From contig CAIQVH010000031.1 in NCBI GenBank assembly GCA_903875215.1, positions 372,001-436,000 on the forward strand: 64,000 bases of DNA, read 5' to 3'. Both the position numbers and the translations under genes were made by a program. Below, one piece after another: positions 53,914-62,575 of the stretch (its first letter is position 1; the number at the start of each line of letters is the position of its first letter). Source of the DNA: an uncultured Anaerolineae bacterium. GTDB taxonomy: Bacteria > Chloroflexota > Anaerolineae > Anaerolineales > Villigracilaceae. The notes beneath the pieces are model-generated. The model saw nothing but the letters and a program-made list of their open reading frames with translations, made no database searches and was not told the origin of the DNA.

Positions 53914-55083
53914 ATGAAAAAGTCTTTGCTGGCTCTCGTCAGCGTCCTGATGATCGCTTCCTTCCTGCTGGTCGCCTGTGGAGGCGCTGCCGCCCCGACC
54001 AAGGTAACCGAAGTGACCTTCTGGCACGCCTATGGCACCGGTTCCGCCGAAGAAGTTGCCCTGGCCAAGGTTTTGGAACAGGCCGCGAAGGATATGCCGC
54101 AGTACAAGATCAACGTCCTGCAGGTCCCCTTCAATGACATCTTCAACAAATATCGCACCGACGTCGCTGCTGGCGGCGGCCCAGACATGTTTGTCGCCCC
54201 GAACGACTCGCTCGGCGATGATGCCCGCGCCGGCCTGATTGCCGACATCACCACACTTGCCGATGGCAAGCTGGCTGACTACTCCAAGCTCTCCGTCGAA
54301 GGCATGAGCGTGGAAGGCAAACTCTATGGCATTCCCGAATCCCTCAAGGCCGTGGCCTTCTGGTACAACAAGGACCTGCTCCCGACTCCTCCCGCCACCA
54401 CCGATGAACTCAAAGCCCTCATGGCTGGCGGCACCGAAATCTCGATCAGCTACGGCTGCTACCACCACTTCGGTTTCTTTGGCGGCTTCGGCGGCCAGGT
54501 CTTCGACAGCAGCTGGAAAGTCGTTGCCGACCAGAACAGCGGCGTCAGCGATGCCATGGCTTATCTCAATGACCTGTACCAGATTTCCAAGACCAACGGC
54601 TGGCCGAAGAACGATGGCGATGGCCTGGCTCCCTTCTCCGAAGGCAAAGCTGCCGCGATCACCAACGGCAACTGGGCGATGGGCGACTACAAAAAGGCCC
54701 TCGGCGATAAACTCGCTGTAGCCCCACTGCCCGCTGGCCCCGCCGGCCCCGCCACTCCCTTCCTCGGCGTGGATGGCTACTACATCAACCCGAACAGCAA
54801 GAACCAGGCTGCCGCGCTCGATGTGGCCCTGTACCTGACCGGCAAAGCCGCCTCCACCACCATGATGACGGACGCCGGCCACGTGCCCGCCCGCACCGAT
54901 GTGGAAGTCACTGATCCGCTGATCAAGGGCCTGCTCGAAGGCTTCAAGAGTGGCTACGTTCGCCCGCAGGTTCCACAGCTCGGCCTGTATTGGTCCAACT
55001 TCTGCGGTACCGACGAAGTATTCGAAAAGGGCACTCCCGCGGCTGACTGGGTCAAGACCGCCACTGCCAACGCCAACAAGTAA
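53914..55083 (+). CDS. Sugar ABC transporter substrate-binding lipoprotein (MalE-like)
   Basis: Lipoprotein that captures oligosaccharides outside the cell and passes them to the permeases. Signal peptide with lipobox LVACGG near residue 23; the mature part fits family 1 binding proteins (EVTFWHAYGTGSAEE, RTDVAAGGGPDMFV, YGIPESLKAVAFWYN, FSEGKAAAITNGNWAM). Neighbouring GH13 enzymes suggest maltose or maltodextrin as ligand (inference). 389 residues. AAAAGGAG lies before ATG 53914. The first gene of the transport set. Confidence 0.9.
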   Translation: MKKSLLALVSVLMIASFLLVACGGAAAPTKVTEVTFWHAYGTGSAEEVALAKVLEQAAKDMPQYKINVLQVPFNDIFNKYRTDVAAGGGPDMFVAPNDSLGDDARAGLIADITTLADGKLADYSKLSVEGMSVEGKLYGIPESLKAVAFWYNKDLLPTPPATTDELKALMAGGTEISISYGCYHHFGFFGGFGGQVFDSSWKVVADQNSGVSDAMAYLNDLYQISKTNGWPKNDGDGLAPFSEGKAAAITNGNWAMGDYKKALGDKLAVAPLPAGPAGPATPFLGVDGYYINPNSKNQAAALDVALYLTGKAASTTMMTDAGHVPARTDVEVTDPLIKGLLEGFKSGYVRPQVPQLGLYWSNFCGTDEVFEKGTPAADWVKTATANANK

Positions 55084-55098
55084 TTCGCACTACCTGAT

Positions 55099-55134
55099 CA
55101 AGGCGAACAGGGGCCTCCCCTGTTCGCCTTTCCA
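55099..55134 (+). terminator. Intercistronic hairpin after binding-protein gene
   Basis: AAGGCGAACAGGGG / CCCCTGTTCGCCTT stem followed by TTT. Typical of binding-protein operons, where it raises binding-protein mRNA above the permeases. Confidence 0.78.
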
Positions 55135-55232
55135 TTTTCTACACAGACGACATTCACCCTTCCTGCGCAACTCAGCCGCGGACTTGAGTGCCCCCGCCGT
55201 CTGACGACCAGATAACATTCAGGAGTTCTCTC

Positions 55233-56252
55233 ATGGCCTCGATGGAAATCGCTGGAACAGTCTCTCGCGGAGCCAAATTCCGCCGGGCAGCTTTACCTTA
55301 TCTTTACCTTGTCCCGGCCTTTGCCGTGATGACAGTCATCACCTTTTACCCCCTCTTTTACCAGGTGATCGTCTCTTTTACGGATTTTCAAACCAAAGAT
55401 CTGCGTTTTGGCCTGAGCTCGCCCGCCCTTAACTTCATCGGATTTAAAAATTACATCGACATCCTGACCGCCGGCCTGCCGGTACAGAACTTCGATTTTT
55501 TCCGCATCCTGATTTACAACTTCTGGTGGGCCCTCACCAACGTCATGGTGCATGTCCCCGCCGGCATCCTGATCGCCGTACTGCTCAACGTCCAGGGATT
55601 GTGGCTTAAGCGCATCTACCGCGCCGTCTACATTCTCCCAGTCGTCGTCCCGCCCCTGGTGGTAGCCACCGTTTGGCGCAATATTTTTGACGAACAATAC
55701 GGCGCCATGAACCAATTTCTGACCAACGCTGCCATCTTCTTCGGCCAGACCAACCCTGTTCATATCCGCTGGCTGACCGAATACACCCCGCCAATCGCCT
55801 GGCTGCTGCCCACCGGCCCGCTGCCCCTCGCCTACTACGCCATGATGATCGCCAACTTCTGGCTGGGATGGCCCTTCATGACCGTCGTTGCCACCGGCGC
55901 TCTGCAAAGTATCCCCAAGGACCTGTATGAAGCCGCCTCAATAGACGGCGCTTCCGACACACAACAATTCTGGAACATCACCGTGCCCCTGCTACGCCCG
56001 GCCATGATCCCAGCCTCCGTATATGGCTTTACCACATCCTTCAATCTGTTCAGTTTCGTCTATTTCATGACCGGTGGAGGCCCGGCCCGCTCCACTGAAA
56101 TCCTGGTCACCTTTGCCTATGACCTGGTGCGCAACCTGCGCCTGTTCGGCGCCGCAGCCGCCTTCTCCGTTTTTATCTTCTTCGTCTCCCTGAGCGTCTT
56201 CCTGATCACCAACCGCATCACCCGCGCCACAGAAACCTACACGGAGGCCTGA
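55233..56252 (+). CDS. Sugar ABC transporter permease (MalF-like)
   Basis: Inner-membrane channel half of the ABC importer. About six helices, first at ~23-45 (LVPAFAVMTVITFYPLF), and the cytoplasmic EAA loop EAASIDGASDTQQFWNITVP, which contacts the ATPase. 339 residues, without the large periplasmic loop of enteric MalF. AGGAG stands 8 nt before ATG 55233. It lies directly before the second permease, with 3 nt between. Confidence 0.92.
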   Translation: MASMEIAGTVSRGAKFRRAALPYLYLVPAFAVMTVITFYPLFYQVIVSFTDFQTKDLRFGLSSPALNFIGFKNYIDILTAGLPVQNFDFFRILIYNFWWALTNVMVHVPAGILIAVLLNVQGLWLKRIYRAVYILPVVVPPLVVATVWRNIFDEQYGAMNQFLTNAAIFFGQTNPVHIRWLTEYTPPIAWLLPTGPLPLAYYAMMIANFWLGWPFMTVVATGALQSIPKDLYEAASIDGASDTQQFWNITVPLLRPAMIPASVYGFTTSFNLFSFVYFMTGGGPARSTEILVTFAYDLVRNLRLFGAAAAFSVFIFFVSLSVFLITNRITRATETYTEA

Positions 56253-56255
56253 TCC

Positions 56256-57257
56256 ATGACAACCACGCCTGAAACCCCGCAGAACCCACTTGTCCGCCTC
56301 CTCAACATGAACACTTCCAACGAAGTGGGTGGCCGCAACCTGCCGCTCTGGCGACAGATCATGCTGCAAATCCTGACCCTGATCATCACCCTCGAAGTGA
56401 TGTTCCCAATCATGTACGTCGTTACACTCTCATTCAGCTCAAAAACCACGCGCCCATCCACCCTTCAGATCATCCCCAAAGAATTCTCCCTGATCGCCTA
56501 CCAGCAAGTCCTCGACCGTCCCACCGCCAATCCCGTCACCTTCCTCGAACTTCTGCGCAACAGCTTTCTGCTCTCTTTCGGTGTTGGCGCTGTCGCACTG
56601 CTCATCGCCGTCACCGCCGCCTACGCCTTTTCACGCTTCCACTTCAAAATGCGCCAGGTTCTGATGGTCATGGTATTCATTCCACTGCTTATGCCCGCCG
56701 TCGGCCTCTCCACACCGCTCTACCTGCTCATGAACGGCTTCCGGATTTTTGACTGCGGCGGCAGTATCGCCTTCGAGCCATTCTTCTCTTGCAGCTCCAG
56801 TGGCAGCCTGATCTTCAACCTGCGCGACTCTCTGCTCGGCGTGGGGACCGCCATGATCGCTGGCGCACTCCCCTTCGCCGTCTGGAACCTGAAAGGCTAC
56901 CTCGACACCATTCCGCACGAACTGGAAGAAGCCGCCGCCATCGATGGCGCCAGCCCCAACCAGATCTTCTTCCTGATCGTCCTGCCGCTCGCCATCCCCC
57001 AACTCGCCGTCACCTTCTTCCTCGGATTCATGGGACACTGGCAGGAATTCGCCCTGCCCTGGCTCTTCCTCACCAAACCCGGCGATTACACCCTCTCCAT
57101 GACCCTCTACAACATGACCGGCCAATACGCCAATGCCATCCCCTGGAACCGCTTCGCCGCCATGGCCGTCATCGTCGCCCTGCCCGTCGCAATCACCTAC
57201 ATCGCCTTGCAAAAATACATCACCGGCGGTCTGACCACCGGCGCAGTCAAAGGCTAA
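56256..57257 (+). CDS. Sugar ABC transporter permease (MalG-like)
   Basis: Second channel half, six helices in 333 residues, EAA loop EEAAAIDGASPNQIFFLIVL. The loop between helices 3 and 4 is longer than usual and has two Cys (FDCGGSIAFEPFFSCSSSGS), which may make a disulfide outside. Starts 3 nt after the MalF-like stop. No ATPase gene follows, so a shared MsmK/MalK-type protein elsewhere must power the importer. A terminator follows. Confidence 0.92.
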   Translation: MTTTPETPQNPLVRLLNMNTSNEVGGRNLPLWRQIMLQILTLIITLEVMFPIMYVVTLSFSSKTTRPSTLQIIPKEFSLIAYQQVLDRPTANPVTFLELLRNSFLLSFGVGAVALLIAVTAAYAFSRFHFKMRQVLMVMVFIPLLMPAVGLSTPLYLLMNGFRIFDCGGSIAFEPFFSCSSSGSLIFNLRDSLLGVGTAMIAGALPFAVWNLKGYLDTIPHELEEAAAIDGASPNQIFFLIVLPLAIPQLAVTFFLGFMGHWQEFALPWLFLTKPGDYTLSMTLYNMTGQYANAIPWNRFAAMAVIVALPVAITYIALQKYITGGLTTGAVKG

Positions 57258-57263
57258 ACCAAT

Positions 57264-57298
57264 GGCGCGGGAGCAAAAATCCCGCGCCACTTTTTTTT
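57264..57298 (+). terminator. Terminator after MalG-like permease
   Basis: GGCGCGGGA / TCCCGCGCC stem with loop GCAAAAA and a long run of T. It may reduce, not block, reading into the amylase gene 10 nt on. Confidence 0.83.
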
Positions 57299-57307
57299 GG
57301 AAAAACC

Positions 57308-58900
57308 ATGCCGCGCTTCCTCACCCTGATCCTGATTCTGTCCCTGCTCACCTCCTGCGCACCAGCCAGTTCCGGCAGCGGACTCCCCTTCAGCCTGCCT
57401 GCCATTATCGGAGCCGGCGCCACCCTGCCTTGGTGGCGCGATGCCGTCTTTTACGAAATCTTCGTCCGCTCCTTCAACGACACCAACGGCGATGGAATCG
57501 GCGACTTTAACGGCATCACCCAAAAACTGGATTATCTGCAATCGCTCGGCGTAACCGCCCTGTGGCTGATGCCCATCCACCCATCCCCCTCCTATCACGG
57601 CTACGACGTGCTCAATTATTACGCCGTCAACCCACAATACGGCACGCTGGATGACTTTAAACGGTTACTCAGCGAGGCGCACAGTCGCGGCATGAAGGTC
57701 ATCATTGACCTGGTGCTGAACCACACCTCCAGCCAACATCCCTGGTTCATCGACGCAAACTCCTCGCCCCAATCCCCCTATCGCGATTGGTACCTCTGGA
57801 GCAGCGAATATCCGGGCAATCACTGGTACGCAGGGAAAAGCGGCTACTACTATGGCTTTTTTTGGAGTGAAATGCCCGACCTGAACTACAACAACCCGGC
57901 CGTCACCGCTCAGATGGAAAAAGTGAGCGCATTCTGGCTCAACGAGGTTGGAGTAGACGGGTTTCGCATCGACGCCGCAAAACACCTTGTGGAAGAAGGC
58001 CTGCAACTGGAAAACACCGCGTCGAATCATGCCTGGTTGTCGGGCTATTACGCGGCTGTAAAAAAATATCAACCGGAAGCATACACCCTGGGAGAAATAT
58101 ATGGCGCCGGAGCCCTGGTAACAAAAATTTACAAAAATGAGCTGGATCACATCTTCAACTTTGAAATTTCCAGTGGCGCAATCAACAGCGCATTGGGCGA
58201 ATCCAATTCTGGCATGAATAGCGCCCTGAAATTTGCCGTAAAAGACAACCCCACCGGCGATTTCGCCACATTCCTGAGTAATCATGATCAGAACCGCGTG
58301 ATGAGCGTGCTAAATGGCGACGTGAATAAAGCCAAAGTGGCCGCCGCCCTGTTGCTGACCGGTCCCGGCACCCCCTTCCTGTATTACGGAGAAGAAATCG
58401 GCATGCGCGGCAAAAAACCCGACGAAGACATCCGTCGGCCGATGCAATGGAACGCAGACTCATCCGCCGGATTCTCGAGCGGCGTGCCGTGGCAACCTCT
58501 CCAGGACGATTACGCGAAACTCAACGTCGCATCGCAGGAGAAGGATCCGAATTCATTGCTCAACCATTACCGCACCCTTTTGGCTTTGAGAAAACAACAT
58601 CCGGCCCTGCGCTCCGGCAGTTTTTCCGTACTAGAAACCGATAATCCGTCAGTTTATGCCATTTTACGTAAACACACCAGCGAAACCCTGCTGGTGCTTA
58701 TTAATCTCAGCCACGAACCAGTCACCCACTATGCACTGGGACTCACCACTGACAAACTGCCCAACGGGACCTACCAGCCCGAGACGCTTTTCGGAGCTTC
58801 CAGCGCCGGCACATTACAAGTTACCGGAAAAAGTTTCCAAGGCTACATCCCATTTGCAGAATTGCCCCCTTCGATGATCTATATTTTCCGATTAAAATAA
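57308..58900 (+). CDS. Lipoprotein alpha-amylase-family (GH13) glycosidase
   Basis: Cell-surface enzyme that cuts starch-type glucans. Lipobox LTSC at residue ~16-17. GH13 regions: DLVLNHT (I), GFRIDAAKH (II, nucleophile Asp), LGEIYG (III, acid Glu), FLSNHDQNR (IV), plus a Ca-type loop DTNGDGIGDF. A beta-sandwich domain C ends it. 530 residues. Outside the cell it would release maltodextrins for the ABC importer upstream. The exact subfamily (alpha-amylase or alpha-glucosidase) is not settled. Confidence 0.9.
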   Translation: MPRFLTLILILSLLTSCAPASSGSGLPFSLPAIIGAGATLPWWRDAVFYEIFVRSFNDTNGDGIGDFNGITQKLDYLQSLGVTALWLMPIHPSPSYHGYDVLNYYAVNPQYGTLDDFKRLLSEAHSRGMKVIIDLVLNHTSSQHPWFIDANSSPQSPYRDWYLWSSEYPGNHWYAGKSGYYYGFFWSEMPDLNYNNPAVTAQMEKVSAFWLNEVGVDGFRIDAAKHLVEEGLQLENTASNHAWLSGYYAAVKKYQPEAYTLGEIYGAGALVTKIYKNELDHIFNFEISSGAINSALGESNSGMNSALKFAVKDNPTGDFATFLSNHDQNRVMSVLNGDVNKAKVAAALLLTGPGTPFLYYGEEIGMRGKKPDEDIRRPMQWNADSSAGFSSGVPWQPLQDDYAKLNVASQEKDPNSLLNHYRTLLALRKQHPALRSGSFSVLETDNPSVYAILRKHTSETLLVLINLSHEPVTHYALGLTTDKLPNGTYQPETLFGASSAGTLQVTGKSFQGYIPFAELPPSMIYIFRLK

Positions 58901-58997
58901 GCCTGCAACCCTCCAATTTCAATTCCGGCCCCGCACTTCTGACCAGAAGGCAGGGTTATACTGTAAAATTCAGCCACTACAACGAGGTTAGTCCTGC

Positions 58998-60392
58998 ATG
59001 CCAACACCCTACTGGCTCCAAGATGCCATCTTCTACCAAATTTTCCCGGATCGCTTTGCAAATGGCAATCCTGCCAATGATCCTCCCAATGTCCACAAAT
59101 GGGGTTCAGCGCCCTCCTTTCACGGCTTCCAGGGCGGCGACCTGCGAGGCATCATTCGCCGCTTCGACTATTTACTCGAATTAGGTATCAACGCCCTTTA
59201 CTTAAATCCAATTTTTGAATCGCCAGCCAATCACGGCTATCACACCACCGATTATTACAAGATCAGCGAAAAGCTGGGCGACATGCAAGACTTTCGAGCC
59301 CTGCTGGATGTGGCCCATCGCAATCATGTCCGTGTGGTCATCGACGGCGTATTCAACCACACCGGGCGCGGTTTCTTCGCCTTCACCGATATCCTCGAAA
59401 ACGGGGAGCATTCACCCTACAAAGACTGGTACCACATCCGCAATTTTCCGGTGGATGCCTACTCCCCGGGTGAATCGCAGCATTACAATGCCTGGTGGAA
59501 TATCAAAGGGGTACCCAAACTCAACACCCGGAACCCGGCTGTCCGCAAGTACATCATGAATGTGGCGCGATACTGGTTGGAGCAAGGCATCGACGGCTGG
59601 CGACTCGACGTGCCCAATGAAATCGACGATGACGGCTTCTGGGCTGAATTCCGCCAGGTGGTCAAAAGCGCCAACCGCGACGCCTGCATCATCGGCGAGA
59701 TATGGGACGTCAACCCGCGCTGGGTCGGAGATGGGCATTGCGACGGGCTGATGCATTACCCTTTCCGCACTGCCATCCTGGAAGGACTGACCGGGCGGTC
59801 AAACGCCTCGGAATTTGCGCGCCGACTCGAAGACCTGCTACGGGTTTACCCGCGAGAAAATGTCTATTCAATGTATGTGCCGCTCGGTTCGCATGATACC
59901 GAACGGCTGATCACCCTGCTCTCCGGCGACCTGGACCGGGTTAAACTGGCTTTCCTGCTGCAATTCGCCTATCCCGGCGCGCCCGCCATTTATTACGGAG
60001 ACGAAGTCGGACTGGATGGCGGCAAAGATCCCGACAACCGGCGCGCCTTCCCCTGGGATCCAGCCAACTGGAAAGGTGACCTGCAGCTCTGGACTCAGGC
60101 CTTGATCGCCATGCGCCGCGACCGGGCATCCCTGCGCCGAGGGGAGTACATCCATCTCGCTGCAGATGCAGCCCACGGGTGGTATGCTTTTGCGCGCACT
60201 CTCGGCGCAGAGAAAACGCTCATCCTGGTCAACCTGACGGACCAGCCCGTGGAAGCCAGCGTCCCGGTCATAAAATTGTGGAACGACAATCGCGCAGTTC
60301 GCAGCCTGCTCGACAACCGGCCTTTCCAGCTGCAGGAAGGCAAGTTGACCGTCAGCCTGCCCGCATGGGGCGGGATGTGGTTCGGCGGCTGA
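58998..60392 (+). CDS. Cytoplasmic GH13 enzyme, neopullulanase/cyclomaltodextrinase-like
   Basis: No signal peptide, so it acts inside the cell on imported maltodextrins. It begins directly in the catalytic barrel (YWLQDAIFYQIFPDRFANG), the signature of the neopullulanase/cyclodextrinase group, with regions I DGVFNHTG, II GWRLDVPNEI, III IGEIWD and IV GSHDTER. The N-terminal domain used for dimer formation in typical members is missing (464 against about 580 residues), an unusual short form. GAGG precedes ATG 58998 by 10 nt. Confidence 0.88.
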   Translation: MPTPYWLQDAIFYQIFPDRFANGNPANDPPNVHKWGSAPSFHGFQGGDLRGIIRRFDYLLELGINALYLNPIFESPANHGYHTTDYYKISEKLGDMQDFRALLDVAHRNHVRVVIDGVFNHTGRGFFAFTDILENGEHSPYKDWYHIRNFPVDAYSPGESQHYNAWWNIKGVPKLNTRNPAVRKYIMNVARYWLEQGIDGWRLDVPNEIDDDGFWAEFRQVVKSANRDACIIGEIWDVNPRWVGDGHCDGLMHYPFRTAILEGLTGRSNASEFARRLEDLLRVYPRENVYSMYVPLGSHDTERLITLLSGDLDRVKLAFLLQFAYPGAPAIYYGDEVGLDGGKDPDNRRAFPWDPANWKGDLQLWTQALIAMRRDRASLRRGEYIHLAADAAHGWYAFARTLGAEKTLILVNLTDQPVEASVPVIKLWNDNRAVRSLLDNRPFQLQEGKLTVSLPAWGGMWFGG

Positions 60393-60427
60393 AAAACTAT
60401 CAGCCAAGATAATTTTTCTGGAGCCCT

Positions 60428-60853
60428 ATGACTCTGATCGAAATTCCTCCGCAAGCATACGCCTTTCTCGCCCGGCCGTTACTCGGCCGCCTGGCCACCG
60501 CCTCGCCCGAAGGCCAACCGCACGTTGTACCGGTCTGGTTCCTGCATGAAGCCGGCACGCTCTGGATCAGCTCCTTCAAATCCACGCGCAAAGTCATTGA
60601 CCTGGAGCGCAATCCCAAATGCGCACTCGTAGTGGACATTGAACAAGGCCTCGAGCCGTTATCCGCCATCACCATTGAAGGCCTGGCCGAATTGATCCGC
60701 GAACCCACCGAAGAGATCCGCAAGCGCACCACGCGCATTTATACCAAGTACCTGGGTACAGAAGGCGTGCTCGCTGCTGAACCCCAAAGCTGGATCAATT
60801 CGCCGGAAAACCTGCTGATCAAAATGACCCCAACCCGCTTCAAAACCTGGTAA
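60428..60853 (+). CDS. Pyridoxamine-phosphate-oxidase-like FMN/F420 protein (141 aa)
   Basis: Split-barrel flavin-binding protein. The start (PLLGRLATASPEGQPHVVPVWFLHEAGTLWI in parts) and VIDLERNPKCALVVD are typical of the PPOX class that holds FMN or F420 and reduces unknown substrates. 141 residues, a single domain. It starts 36 nt after the GH13 gene but has no obvious link to sugar use. Whether it uses FMN or F420 cannot be decided here. Confidence 0.8.
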   Translation: MTLIEIPPQAYAFLARPLLGRLATASPEGQPHVVPVWFLHEAGTLWISSFKSTRKVIDLERNPKCALVVDIEQGLEPLSAITIEGLAELIREPTEEIRKRTTRIYTKYLGTEGVLAAEPQSWINSPENLLIKMTPTRFKTW

Positions 60854-60873
60854 CACCCCTGACCAAAGCGCTT

Positions 60874-61509
60874 ATGGGAAAACTGATTGCCATCGTCGGA
60901 AACACCGGGGCCGGGAAAACCACCCTGGCGCGCGCCCTGCGGGCCGCCCAGCCATTTAACACCGGGATGGAACAGCACAGCGAACGCCCCTTCCAGGCCT
61001 TATTCAAAACCGATGCGCGTTACGCTCTCGCCAATCAAATCGACTACCTGCTGCTGCGCGCTGAACAGGAACGCGAACTGCGCGCAGCCCCCGCTACCGG
61101 CTTGCTGGACGGCGGCCTCGACCTGGACTTCCACGCCTTCACCCGCCTCTTCCTCATCCGCGGCTACCTGGACCAAACAGAATTTGATCTGTGCCGGCGC
61201 TTATACACCATCCTGCGCGCCAGCCAACCCCTGCCAGAGCTGATCATTGCACTCAAAGTCAGGCCGGAGGTTTTACTTCGGAGACTGGAAAAGCGCGACC
61301 GGGTCAACATTGCCAGGCCGGAAGATACCAGCCTGCTGGAGACCTGCCTGGGCACCTGGCTGGCTGCGCTGCCACCCGACCGAATCCTGCACCTGGATGT
61401 TTCTGACGCCTCGCCCGGTTACGAGGAAGTCGTCCCCGGCCTGCTCAGCCAGATTCGCGCCCGCCTCGGGCTGGATGCCGGCAGCTACGAGACAGGCTAC
61501 ATCCCCTGA
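60874..61509 (+). CDS. Deoxynucleoside-kinase-like P-loop protein (211 aa)
   Basis: Probably phosphorylates a deoxynucleoside in salvage. P-loop GNTGAGKTT (9-17); a conserved-type EQHSERPF stretch near 33 for the base/sugar site; LDGGLDLDFHAFTRLF where the family has the DRS motif (here the Arg is not clear); and a lid region LLRRLEKRDR with several Arg. It follows the PPOX gene by 20 nt. The altered DRS motif leaves room for another nucleotide substrate. Confidence 0.75.
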   Translation: MGKLIAIVGNTGAGKTTLARALRAAQPFNTGMEQHSERPFQALFKTDARYALANQIDYLLLRAEQERELRAAPATGLLDGGLDLDFHAFTRLFLIRGYLDQTEFDLCRRLYTILRASQPLPELIIALKVRPEVLLRRLEKRDRVNIARPEDTSLLETCLGTWLAALPPDRILHLDVSDASPGYEEVVPGLLSQIRARLGLDAGSYETGYIP

Positions 61510-61610
61510 ATCCCCATTTTGACGCGCCTCACATTGACTGCTAAAATCAGAGCTACTCTGTCTAATTTAACTAACCCTGCAGAGATTCATTTCGCGAGGA
61601 GATAGCCGCT

Positions 61611-62477
61611 ATGACCAAAATCCGTACAATCCGCCAGATCATCGAGCCGCAGTTTGTCATGGAAGGCGCTGGCGTGCGTCTGCGCCGCTCGATCGCCCCC
61701 CGGCGTGAAAACTCCTTCGACCCCTTCCTGCTGTTTGATCACTTCGCCTTCAACGACCCGGCCGAGGGGCCGCTGCGCGGCTTCCCCACCCACCCGCACC
61801 GTGGCATCGAAACGGTCACTTATATGCTGGAAGGTGTAGTCCGCCATCGCGACAGCCTGGGAAATATGGGCGAAATCGGCCCGGGCGATATTCAATGGAT
61901 GACCTCCGGGCGCGGGATTTTACACGAGGAAATGCCGCGACGCGGCCCGGGCGGTGCAATTTATGGCTTCCAGTTGTGGGTAAATTTGCCGGCGCGGCTG
62001 AAAATGTCTGCGCCGAAATATCAGGAATTTAACGCCAGCGCCATCCCTGAGGTGGAACGCAATGGTGTGAAAGTGCGCGTGGTAGCGGGTGAATTCTTCG
62101 GGGTACGCGGACCAGTGACAGAAATCGCTGCCGAACCGTTGTATGCCGAGGTGTTGATCCAGCCGGGGGTGGAGTTCTGCCAGGCCGTGCCACAAGACCA
62201 CACCGTAGTGGCGTATGTGTTCGAGGGCCGCGGACTTTTCGCAAACAGTGGAACCGATTCGGCGGTGGGCGTGGAAGCAGTTTCAATGGTAGATTTCGGC
62301 CCGGGGGACGAGATCCGCATCCAGGCAGGGTCTGATCAGCCCCTGCGCATGATGTTAATGGCCGGCGCGCCGTTCAACGAACCGATTGTCCCTTATGGGC
62401 CGTTTGTGATGAACACGGTGGAGGAAATTCAGCAGGCGCTGGTGGAGTTGCGAAATGGTACTTTTGTGCGTGACTAA
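61611..62477 (+). CDS. Pirin-family cupin protein
   Basis: Double-cupin protein that binds iron or another metal; some members break down flavonoids such as quercetin, others regulate. Metal site: HPHRGIETVTY (two His), and HEEMP (His, Glu) in GRGILHEEMP. The two barrels extend to residue ~245. 288 residues, normal. GAGGAG lies before ATG 61611. Real activity of this member is unknown. Confidence 0.9.
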   Translation: MTKIRTIRQIIEPQFVMEGAGVRLRRSIAPRRENSFDPFLLFDHFAFNDPAEGPLRGFPTHPHRGIETVTYMLEGVVRHRDSLGNMGEIGPGDIQWMTSGRGILHEEMPRRGPGGAIYGFQLWVNLPARLKMSAPKYQEFNASAIPEVERNGVKVRVVAGEFFGVRGPVTEIAAEPLYAEVLIQPGVEFCQAVPQDHTVVAYVFEGRGLFANSGTDSAVGVEAVSMVDFGPGDEIRIQAGSDQPLRMMLMAGAPFNEPIVPYGPFVMNTVEEIQQALVELRNGTFVRD

Positions 62478-62575
62478 GCACAGATGATTTCACCGGCGCT
62501 GCCCGCCCGGCAAACCAGAGAAGGTGAATTATGGTATGATAATCGCAGAGATTACATACATTAAGGAAGATACTC

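Noticed and set aside
55138-55232. A small gene between binding protein and MalF-like permease
   Set aside because: The in-frame extension has no ribosome site; ATG 55233 has a clear AGGAG and normal permease N-terminus.
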